Shown here one piece after another: positions 7,582 to 15,400 of a DNA stretch of 37,254 nucleotides (its first letter is position 1; every line of letters begins with the position of its first letter). The stretch is from Erwinia_E haradaeae_F (GTDB lineage Bacteria > Pseudomonadota > Gammaproteobacteria > Enterobacterales > Enterobacteriaceae): the NCBI RefSeq assembly GCF_900698855.1, contig NZ_LR217699.1, forward strand, positions 1 through 37,254, in the 5' to 3' direction. The position numbers were made by a program, and so were the translations under genes. Under the pieces are notes generated by a model. It did not search any database. It worked only from the letters and a program-made list of their open reading frames with translations, and was not told the DNA's origin.

Positions 7582-8766
7582 ATGTTTCGGATTCTTCATT
7601 TTCTAGCATCACTAGCTGTGATTATATTACTGTCTGTGTTAGTAAGCGATGACCGAAAGAAAATCCGTATTCGTTTTTTGAGTCAGCTTCTTGTTATTGA
7701 AGTTCTATTGGCATGGTTTTTTCTGCATTTTGAAATAGGTGTGGGATTTGTAAAAAAAATCTCAGAGTTATTTGATCATTTGCTAAGGTGTGCGGCATAT
7801 GGAACTAATTTTGTCTTTGGCAACATGAGTGATAAAGGGCTCGCATTTTTTTGGCTTAATGTTCTCTGTCCTATTATTTTTATATCAGCGCTGATTGGTA
7901 TACTTCAGTATTTGCGTGTCCTTCCAGCTATAATTCGTATACTTGGCACTGCTTTATCAAAGATTAATGGCATGGGTAAGCTAGAATCTTTTAATGCGGT
8001 TAGTTCACTAATGCTTGGACAATCAGAAAACTTTATTCTTTACAAGGACATATTAGGACAAATTTCAGAAAAACGCATGTATACGTTGGCGGCGACAGCT
8101 ATGTCGACTGTTTCTATGTCTATAGTTGGTGCTTATATGACTTTGTTACAACCAAGATATGTGATACTAGCTTTAGTATTAAATATGTTTAGTACTTTTA
8201 TTATTTTATCGTTAATTAATCCCTATTGCGTGGATGTTCAAGACGAGCTCAAACTAGCTGATCCTCATCAAAAACAAGGTTTTTTCGAAATGCTTAGTGA
8301 ATATATTTTAGCCGGTTTTAAAGTCATGGTGATTGTAACAGCAATGCTTATTGGTTTTATTTCTTTAATCACTAGTTTTAATTCTTTGTTTGATTCTGTG
8401 TTTGGTATTAGTTTTCAAGGAGTTCTTGGTTATATCTTTTTTCCACTAGCATGGGTATTAGGTATTCCAAGTTATGAGGCCTTGCAGGTAGGTGGTATTA
8501 TGGCTACAAAACTAGTTTCTAATGAATTTGTTGCAATGATTGATCTGCACAAAGTTATAGAAAAACTTTCTCTCCATTCTGAAGGTATTTTATCAGTATT
8601 CTTAGTGTCTTTTGCTAATTTTTCCTCAATTGGCATTATTAGTGGTTCCATCAAAGGTCTACATGAGGAACAAGGCAATATAGTATCACGCTTTGGTTTA
8701 AAACTTTTATATACTTCCACGCTCGTAAGTCTTTTATCAGCTGCAATTACAGGTTTTGTCCTCTAA
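7582..8766 (+). CDS. nupC: NupC nucleoside:H+ symporter (left copy)
   Basis: Inner-membrane concentrative nucleoside transporter (CNT family) that brings in pyrimidine nucleosides and adenosine using the proton gradient. The ATG at 7582 is chosen over the one at 7576. GGAG at 7571-7574 is 7 bases from 7582 but only 1 base from 7576, and the resulting start MFRILHF lines up with MDRVLHF of Escherichia NupC. The product has 394 residues, against 400. Family blocks are intact: ENFILYKDILGQIS (substrate loop after GQS), TAMSTVSMSIVGAYM, NMFSTFIILSLINPY and SNEFVAM. About four residues seem to be missing before GISFQGVLGYIFFP, in a variable loop, and this accounts for part of the length difference. 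It lies downstream of bioA in the same orientation after 113 bp; a co-transcript is possible but not shown. Confidence 0.95.
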   Translation: MFRILHFLASLAVIILLSVLVSDDRKKIRIRFLSQLLVIEVLLAWFFLHFEIGVGFVKKISELFDHLLRCAAYGTNFVFGNMSDKGLAFFWLNVLCPIIFISALIGILQYLRVLPAIIRILGTALSKINGMGKLESFNAVSSLMLGQSENFILYKDILGQISEKRMYTLAATAMSTVSMSIVGAYMTLLQPRYVILALVLNMFSTFIILSLINPYCVDVQDELKLADPHQKQGFFEMLSEYILAGFKVMVIVTAMLIGFISLITSFNSLFDSVFGISFQGVLGYIFFPLAWVLGIPSYEALQVGGIMATKLVSNEFVAMIDLHKVIEKLSLHSEGILSVFLVSFANFSSIGIISGSIKGLHEEQGNIVSRFGLKLLYTSTLVSLLSAAITGFVL

Positions 8767-9804
8767 CAATATTAAGACTAGGTAAAAATAGTTTCTAGAT
8801 GTTTTGCATGATCTATATGGATAATGAAAACCATTTCAAACAATATAAGTAATAAAAATTATACTAAATCATTCAGAATGAGTTATTATATTTCTTATTT
8901 TAAAATTTATACCTGATGAATGTAGTTAATATATTTTAGCGGATAGTAAGAGAATTAGGTTCTAGAGACAAAAAAATAATTCTGTAAATTACAAAACGTG
9001 CATTTTATATAAATATGATAAATAATCTAATATTTTATAAGATCTGGATAGTAATACAATGGATTATAGAGATAGTAACATCAAAATATGATTTGTATCA
9101 TCTTTTGATTGAAGTTTAATTATTTGAGTCAGTGCTTATTAATACAATTATATTGTATCTAAACTAGAATATTATATATTTAATTTTTAAACAATTTGCA
9201 TACATAATTAAATATTCTTCTAACTTAGAAATAAGATTTACTTGAATAGAGATGACATCTTTATTTACTTGTGAACCTCTGTTTTATTCAATGGCCTAAT
9301 ATGCTATATAAAGAATATTTGAATCAGAAAGAACCGGTTTGCAACAAAAATCATATGAATGAGCGAATGTTGTATAGGTCGCACGGAGAGTGTTTGTTTG
9401 TCTTCGTAGATAAAAATATCTGTTAGTAGTTAGAAAAATATCTAGACAGTTACTAGTGTTATGTTAATTCATAATAAAATTAAGCTTCGATTTTTTTAAA
9501 TCGAACTAATGTTATTGTAACAGCTCTTCCTTCAACAGGAAGAGCTGTCTGCAGATTAGAATTAATTTTTACATTTAGGATGGATCAATAGTTTGTTGCA
9601 TTGTGTCATAGAAAATACTAGAGTGGCGAAAGTATCTCGAGTAAACAACTAGAAGGTTGTATATGTATTGTAAATATTATAGCTAAAATGAAATAGTTTT
9701 CTAATAGCTACCCTTTAGTCTAAGAACGTTTGGTAATGAAAATCGGAGAGTGATCTAGAAGATATAGCCCGGTAAACGTGACAAATACTACAGAATAATT
9801 TTGA
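8767..9804. other. spacer between nupC and ibpA terminator, with relic hairpins (left)
   Basis: No gene is seen in about 1.04 kb. Two adjacent perfect hairpins stand out: TTCGATTT/AAATCGAA (9486-9505) and ACAGCTCTTCC/GGAAGAGCTGT (9520-9548). The second is a strong GC-containing stem typical of an enterobacterial terminator, but nothing intact ends beside it. The nupC stop is 750 bp away. I read it as a fossil of a deleted gene. Confidence 0.5.
9520..9548. terminator. orphan 11-bp hairpin, relic terminator (left)
   Basis: ACAGCTCTTCC pairs perfectly with GGAAGAGCTGT around a 7-nt loop. A second hairpin sits 15 bases to its left. Neither has a strong T-run, and no current gene borders them. 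Confidence 0.45.
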
Positions 9805-9852
9805 ATTATAAACAAAAATAGCGCCTTATAAGGCGCTATTTTTGTTTATAAT
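9805..9852. terminator. 48-bp perfect palindrome, bidirectional terminator of ibpA (left)
   Basis: The whole 48 bases equal their own reverse complement, centred on GCGCCTTATAAGGCGC, with A-rich and T-rich outer parts on both sides. It begins one base after the ibpA stop codon. The GC core followed by T-rich tails is a classic Rho-independent terminator in both directions. The perfection of the outer 16 bases on each side is beyond what termination needs. Confidence 0.85.
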
Positions 9853-9853
9853 G

Positions 9854-10354
9854 TCAAGTCTTGTTATGTTCAATAGTATGCCCATCTTTATTATTGTTAT
9901 TTGATCCGATAGAAATCTTTTTGGGTTTCTCTTGTTCGGGGATGTCATAAGTAAACTGTAGTGTTAATAATCCATTATCTAGCTTGGCTTGATAAATCAT
10001 AATGCGATGCTCTAAACTAAAACTTAGAGAAAATTCTTTTTTTTGGATACCTTTGTGAAGATAAGTCATACTGTCTTTTTCTTCAGTAGAAGTTATTTCT
10101 TCGCTTTTTGGAATACCACGTAAAGTGAAGTGATTATTAAGTACTGAAATATCTAATTCATTCTGCGTATAGCCTGGTACGCTTACTGTCATTTCATAAT
10201 GTTCTTTATCTTTTTGTAATAGATTGTATGCAGGGACATCACCAACAGGTGATTCACCTGTTAGACGACTAAAAAGATTGTCAATCTGTGTAAAACGATC
10301 AGATAAAAGATTATTGCTCCATGTAGGTATGAGAGAGAAAGAACGGTAGGCCAT
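9854..10354 (-). CDS. ibpA: Hsp20-family small heat-shock chaperone (left copy)
   Basis: ATP-independent holdase that binds unfolding cytoplasmic proteins and hands them to DnaK and ClpB. The 166-residue protein has a variable N-terminus, then an alpha-crystallin domain at about residues 45-145. It contains the VSVPGYTQNELDISV strand pair and a late LDNGLLTLQF block close to the family A-x-x-x-n-GvL signature, followed by a Lys/Asn-rich tail. The start MAYRSFSLIPTWSNNLLSDR resembles the Hsp20 proteins of Erwinia and Pantoea, and the ibp of Buchnera leucine plasmids, more than Escherichia IbpA itself, so the symbol is by family. AGGAGG lies 6 bases before the ATG. A consensus sigma-32 promoter is upstream and a strong palindromic terminator begins one base past the stop, so it is a self-contained heat-shock unit. 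Confidence 0.93.
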   Translation of the reverse strand: MAYRSFSLIPTWSNNLLSDRFTQIDNLFSRLTGESPVGDVPAYNLLQKDKEHYEMTVSVPGYTQNELDISVLNNHFTLRGIPKSEEITSTEEKDSMTYLHKGIQKKEFSLSFSLEHRIMIYQAKLDNGLLTLQFTYDIPEQEKPKKISIGSNNNNKDGHTIEHNKT

Positions 10355-10411
10355 AGCATCCTCCTATAAAATACATATAATTGAGAATAAAATTATACTC
10401 ACATATTAACT

Positions 10412-10439
10412 ATATGGGTATGTATAAAGATATTTCAAG
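10412..10439 (-). promoter_or_regulatory. sigma-32 heat-shock promoter of ibpA (left)
   Basis: Read toward ibpA, CTTGAAA (10433-10439), a 14-base spacer and CCCATAT (10412-10418) match the RpoH consensus CTTGAAA-N11-16-CCCATnT without a mismatch. The leader to the ATG would be about 50 nt and includes an AT-rich hairpin, TGAG...CTCA. I do not see a clear ROSE or FourU thermometer. Confidence 0.9.
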
Positions 10440-12285
10440 GATTGTTATTAAAAAGATTGAAGAAACTAATATTTTCATGACTCAAGTCTATTTTCCTTCT
10501 ATGGAATTAGTTCTATTTATTGAAGTATTTTAGATTATTAGCTAGAAATACATATTTATATATATTTCATTTTTTTGATTATTATTAGAATTAGAGAATC
10601 ATTAATACATTTAACTATAGCTTCTCAAAATAATAACTTTAATGGTTATATTCTACAGCAATTTTTTGGTTTGATAAAATAGTAATAAATTTTACTAGAT
10701 AAGATTTATATCGTTTTTTTTGAATATAAGATTTAAACCATTTTCCTAAAATACTCTAATTTATTGATGTACAAGAATCGATAACATTGTTTAATAGAAG
10801 CTTAGATAAGATTTTTAAAAATCTTCATTATATTAATCATTCCATTCAAAAAAGTTAAATTCTTAGATTGGATTAGGACAGTTCATTTTCTTGTTTCTAA
10901 GATTTCATGGTTAATAAACGTTTTTTAATTTTTATCAGGTAATCTAAAGGTTATTTTTATGAAATCAATTTATCAATTTCAGCTGATGTCCATTGACTTT
11001 ATTAATAAACATCTCTAACATATAATTAGTATTAGTTAAAAAATCAATCATGAATAATACTAGTTTTAATTTTATCTAGTACGCAGAGTTTAAATCATTA
11101 ATTCTTCTTATTCTTCATGTTTTAATCGGTGCCTTAATAAGAGATTAGTTAATTTTTAATGAACATACTAATGATTACTCTAGAGAGGGTTGCTAATAAA
11201 ACTAATACCTATCCCAATAGATCTAATCTTTATGTAACTTGAATTCTAATTTTAAGACAAAAGAGATTCTACTCTATATATGAAATGCTACTTTATATTA
11301 TGATTAAAGGTATTTTAGTCTACCAAAAGTAGATTTAAAGTTTTGAAAACACATTTATAAATGAAAATATGGATACATTTTATTTTTTTAAGTTTTTAAT
11401 TACATCATTTATAATTATTATATAATTTTAATTACAGTTAATTAAAGGAGAGCGCTTCTTATCGCAAGACAAATATATTGTCGATAAAGTAATTAAGAAT
11501 GTACACAAGGCCCTATAATGTTCGTAATTGCCTCCAGTATTTTAGAGATAGATAAATAAGGGTCCTGTCCTAATATTTAATTTAAGTGATATTTTACTTA
11601 GAAACGTTATAACTTAGTTAATAAGTGAGCCTAATTTAAAAAGAAAACCTATAATGTAGATAAAAAAAGAAATCTACTTAGTTTTACTAAGATGTAAAAT
11701 GGGATTGGAATGATTTAATTTTTCATATACATAGTGATAATAATAAAATTATCTTTATTGTAAATCTAGGATATAATCCAGACTACATCATAATCTAGTT
11801 TATAGTATATTCTAGTAGCTTGTTATGCATAAATTTAATCGTTAATGTCTCTTCTAGCTTAATGGATTATAAATTCTCTAAGGTTGTTTATGATAAAATA
11901 CGATTCCTATCAATAAACTAATCCTTCTTTATTATTTTAGTGAACAACGTACAGAAAAATAATGCACAGTTTTTATTGGTCAATAAATATATAAATTATA
12001 TAGTCAATAGACTGTTTTTTATAAAAATAAGATTTGCTATATAAATAGAATTTCCGTTATTTCGTTATTAAGCAGTATTTATTAATTGGTAAGAGTGTAA
12101 ATTAAGGCTCTTCTGTAGTAGTAGATACGTAATGAATTTAAATTAATTTAAATAGAAATAGTTATTTCTATATAGCGCTATAGATTAATGATGGCAACAT
12201 TAGTTTTTATTGAGCATAAAATATTCTTTGTCAAAAAAATTAAATTTGTTGAATAGCAAACAAAACAACCAATACTCTTTTTATC
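10440..12285. other. gene-free spacer between ibpA and nuc (left)
   Basis: About 1.85 kb with stops in all frames and no recognisable gene remnant. One modest structure is a bulged stem at 11459-11487 (TTATC/GATAA and GACAA/TTGTC), just after a ribosome-binding-like AAAGGAG. No coding frame follows it. Confidence 0.55.
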
Positions 12286-12846
12286 ATGGTATATTTTATA
12301 ATGTGCAATATAGTAAAATCTTTTTTTAACAGTCTTGTATTTTTTTTAATTATCATATCCCTTCCTCTATATGCAGTTTGTATAACTGACCAAGATGTAG
12401 AAGTCGGTTTTTCTCCCGGAGGAACAGCGCAAAAAATTGTTCTTTCAGCAATTACAGGCGCTACAAAATCAATAGATATCGCTGCCTATTCATTTACTAG
12501 TAAGCCTATCGCTTTAGCTCTGATTGAGGCCAAGAATCGAGGCGTAAATATACGATTAGTCGCTGATAGGAAATCAAATAGTAGTAAATATACCGCCGTA
12601 ACCTATTTAATTAATAAAAATGTCTCAGTTAGACTTAATGAAAAGTATGCTATTATGCATAATAAATTTATGATTATTGATGGCATCTCAGTGGAAACGG
12701 GATCGTTTAATTATACACAAAACGCCGTTTCTCATAATGCAGAAAATGTTATTTGTTGGCACAATCGACCAGATATTGCTAACAAATATTCTAAAGAATT
12801 TAATAGATTATGGTTGGAATCCATATCTATTAAACCCATTTATTAA
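12286..12846 (+). CDS. nuc: secreted HKD-family endonuclease, Nuc type (left copy)
   Basis: Phospholipase D-superfamily nuclease like Nuc of conjugative plasmids (for example pKM101), a periplasmic EDTA-resistant nuclease that works as a homodimer. The 186-residue protein carries one HKD motif, as Nuc does: His125, Lys127, Asp132, then Gly139-Ser140 and Asn142 in HNKFMIIDG...GSFNYT. Residues 8-32 form a hydrophobic signal peptide ending near LPLYAVC. The first ATG lacks a visible ribosome-binding site and the ATG at 12301 is an alternative start; both keep the signal. Catalytic residues are all present although its neighbours have decayed, so it is probably still selected. Nuc genes are common beside maintenance genes of IncN and IncL/M plasmids, pointing to a conjugative ancestor. 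No transfer genes remain. Confidence 0.88.
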   Translation: MVYFIMCNIVKSFFNSLVFFLIIISLPLYAVCITDQDVEVGFSPGGTAQKIVLSAITGATKSIDIAAYSFTSKPIALALIEAKNRGVNIRLVADRKSNSSKYTAVTYLINKNVSVRLNEKYAIMHNKFMIIDGISVETGSFNYTQNAVSHNAENVICWHNRPDIANKYSKEFNRLWLESISIKPIY

Positions 12847-13767
12847 TTTTACATGAATTCGAGTATATATCTATCTTTTGGAGATATAGTTGTATCTATT
12901 TTATTGGTAATTCATGAGACTATTAGTAGATACATTAAGAAATATTCTAAATAAATTAGTGCTCTACAGTAGTTTTATATGCTATTTGTACTGGTACAAA
13001 GAAGAATTCTTCTGTCTTTAAAATAAGAATTAAATTCTGGTTTACGCTTTTCACCAAAACATAGATGTTAACCATTACCTGATTTTTTAATAACTGAAAT
13101 AGAATGCTCTATATTAAGAGATGTATAAAACAACTTGCTTGATGTGTAGTATATAGAGTTTTTCTACTCAACCAAACTGTTTAGGTTATATAGAAAATGT
13201 TATTAGAGTATTTAGTTGGACTCTGTATAAAAGATTATTTATCTCGTTTCATAACCCTCCCTGAATTTCTTGCATTTTATTGTCTTTAAGTTATTATATA
13301 TATAAATATTACAGATTATTCCATATTGACTACAACATAGTTATAGATTATTAATGGTTTACTTTTATACATAGACATGGTTATGGGATGATTTATGACT
13401 TGAAAATAAGATTAAATTTTTTTATATGAGAATGAGTTATTGTATTAAATGAATTTTTAGGTCTGTTGTATAAAAGTTCTTAACTATTAGAGATGAATTG
13501 ATTGGGATTTAGTGATATCATTATATTTTGGTTTAAAATATTTTATGTTCAGAATTATATATGAATAGATTTTTTTTCCTTTCTCTATCTACAGACAGAT
13601 GGTGAGATAAGATGGACAATTTAAATTTAAACTTATATATTTAGCATTTATTACAAGAATAAAAAAGATGTCTAATATATAGACTAGAATAGTAAGTTGT
13701 TAATTAAATCGGTATAGTATGTTCTAAGTATTTCTAAAAATCTTAATATTGGTTAGAGATAACTAGT
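12847..13767. other. gene-free spacer between nuc and resolvase (left)
   Basis: No gene is seen. Stops are dense in all frames and there is no strong hairpin after nuc. Confidence 0.55.
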
Positions 13768-13868
13768 CAATAGGCATTATTACCTTATGCTAGTTTGATT
13801 CGATAATATTGCTCGTCTTGATGTTGTCAATTTAAGGTAAAGCATATTATGGCGTCAACTGCCTATTG
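13768..13868. other. candidate res recombination site (left)
   Basis: CAATAGGCA (13768-13776) recurs inverted as TGCCTATTG (13860-13868), about 90 bases before the resolvase start codon. Between them TACCTTATGC (13781-13790) is roughly mirrored by GGTAAAGCATA (13836-13846), and GTCAA occurs three times. Resolvase genes of this family normally lie next to a res site of about 100-120 bp with paired inverted subsites. I cannot assign subsites I, II and III by eye. Confidence 0.4.
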
Positions 13869-13958
13869 TGAAAATGTCAGAATAAAATTGCATTTTATAT
13901 ATATTGATATGTAGAAGTAAAAGATATAGAGTTATTTTTGATATTTTAGAGAAAATTT

Positions 13959-14531
13959 ATGATAGGACAACGTATTGGCTATACCCGAATCAGTACCATA
14001 CACCAAAATCCACAGAGACAACTTGACTCCGTCAAGGTGGATCGAATTTTTACTGACGTAGCATCCGGAAAAGAAATTAAACGACCTCAATTAGAGGCAT
14101 TAATTAATTTTGTTCGCTCCGGAGACACTGTGCTTATCCATAGTATGGATCGTTTGGCACGTAACCTTAATGACTTGCGTCGCATTGTGCAAATGTTAAC
14201 AGAACGTGGAGTGCGCATTGAATTTATCCAGGAAAATCTGAGTTTTACTGGGAAAGACTCGCCTCTGTCCAATCTCATGTTAGCTGTTATTGGAGCGTTT
14301 GCTGAATTTGAACGTTCTTTACTGAAAGAACGTCAACGTGAAGGCATTGAGTTAGCCAAACAAAGAGGTGTTTACCGAGGTCGCAAAAGAACGCTTTCAG
14401 ATACACAAGTCACTGAACTATGTCAACGGGTTGCTTCTGGGGAAAAAAAAGTAAAGGTTGCGCGTGATTTTTCTATCAGTCGGGAAACCTTGTATCAATA
14501 TATAAGAAGAGCAGGATCAAGCGTTGTATGA
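13959..14531 (+). CDS. serine recombinase, resolvase/invertase family (left copy)
   Basis: Site-specific recombinase that cuts both strands through a serine and would resolve plasmid multimers or invert DNA. The 190-residue protein has the N-terminal catalytic domain (about residues 4-140): Ser12 in GYTRISTIHQN, Arg10, Arg65 and Arg68 in MDRLARNLNDL, then the long dimer helix with GAFAEFERSLLKERQREGI. A C-terminal helix-turn-helix (about 142-185; VKVARDFSISRETLYQYI) follows. All catalytic residues are present and the length is normal. AGAG lies 7 bases before the ATG. The gene is less AT-rich than its surroundings. No transposase or terminal inverted repeat accompanies it, so I regard it as a plasmid multimer-resolution gene rather than part of a transposon. 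TnpR, ParA/Res and Hin cannot be told apart by sequence alone. Confidence 0.9.
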   Translation: MIGQRIGYTRISTIHQNPQRQLDSVKVDRIFTDVASGKEIKRPQLEALINFVRSGDTVLIHSMDRLARNLNDLRRIVQMLTERGVRIEFIQENLSFTGKDSPLSNLMLAVIGAFAEFERSLLKERQREGIELAKQRGVYRGRKRTLSDTQVTELCQRVASGEKKVKVARDFSISRETLYQYIRRAGSSVV

Positions 14532-15400
14532 AATTATTGCATTGGATAGATACAGTTAATAATAATAGTGTTTTTATAGAAATCCCCATTGAAGAAAACA
14601 ATCTTCAATATTTTGTGAATAAAAGTGATTTCTGATTCAGTAAAGGTTCAAAGTATATATAGATATTAGAGTTGATTTAAAAAAAATGCTAAGGATAAGT
14701 TTAGGCATACGATGTTTATCAGTATAAATTGATATATTTTGTTTATTTAGGTCTATTAAATAATGTGATAGCCTTAATCATAAGACAGGCGGTAGAAATA
14801 AATCTAAAACTGAAGGAAAGGGTATACAAAACCTTTTTAAAAATCGTATTAGGGATTTCGTTCATTAAAATCAAGATAGGAAGTAGACGAGAACTTTTAT
14901 ACACACACTAATAAACAAGAGAAGTAATCACACTGATTTTATCTAATAGATAAAGTATAAATATATGTATCAATGTAATTAGTATTCTTTATTTGATTGA
15001 CTTAGTTATTTACTCTTAACTATTAGCTTAAGAGTAGGTCCTGTACAATTGAGGACTAAATATAATTGTTCAGAAATATTTTGCATAATTCAAAGATTTG
15101 GTATCTCTTATAAGCATAGAGAAAAGATCATCGTATTACATTAAAGTTCTAAAATGAATTTTGCAAGAAGATACAATTATCATTTTAATCTATTTTTATG
15201 CAGTAAATACTTATTGAACATATCTATTTTCAGTAGAAAATCAATATATTGTATGCTCTCTACTCGTTCTTTAGAGGACAGAATATTAATATTAAAAGAT
15301 CACTCAAACAGAGCTAAGATCTACATTGCATTTTATCTATAAAAGATCGTATTTCGTCCATCAGAAATACAAGAAGCAATACTTTATTAACGTAAAGAAA
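14532..15400. other. resolvase-proximal spacer up to inner repeat border (left)
   Basis: No supported gene. Two short open frames (14729-14911 and 15154-15342) have no ribosome-binding site and read as AT-biased random peptide. The inverted repeat ends at 15400. Confidence 0.55.

Larger units (their letters stand above)
1087..15400. repeat. 14.3-kb inverted repeat, left arm
   Basis: Base x pairs with the complement of base 37256-x. I checked both borders by eye. At the inner end 15400 (a) still matches 21856 (t), while 15401 (c) and 21855 (t) do not. At the outer end 1087 (a) matches 36169 (t), while 1086 and 36170 do not. All seven genes give identical proteins in both arms, and the intergenic lines I compared are also identical. 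Identity of this kind across non-coding DNA implies recent duplication or continuing gene conversion, or an assembler that used one consensus for both copies. Confidence 0.97.

Noticed and set aside
8472..8720. 82-codon frame antisense to nupC, and similar frames opposite bioB, apbE, gpmA and the resolvase
   Set aside because: All lie fully within conserved genes on the other strand; they are codon-structure shadows.
10355..10411. RNA thermometer (ROSE or FourU) in the ibpA leader
   Set aside because: A small AT hairpin exists, but I see no segment that clearly pairs with AGGAGG.
14729..14911. 60-codon open frame beside the resolvase (and its mirror at 22345-22527)
   Set aside because: Starts with TTG, has no ribosome-binding site, and reads as A/T-biased peptide with no family resemblance.
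15154..15342. 62-codon ATG frame near the inner repeat border (mirror 21914-22102)
   Set aside because: No Shine-Dalgarno and no recognisable motif; a frame of this length is expected by chance in this much spacer.
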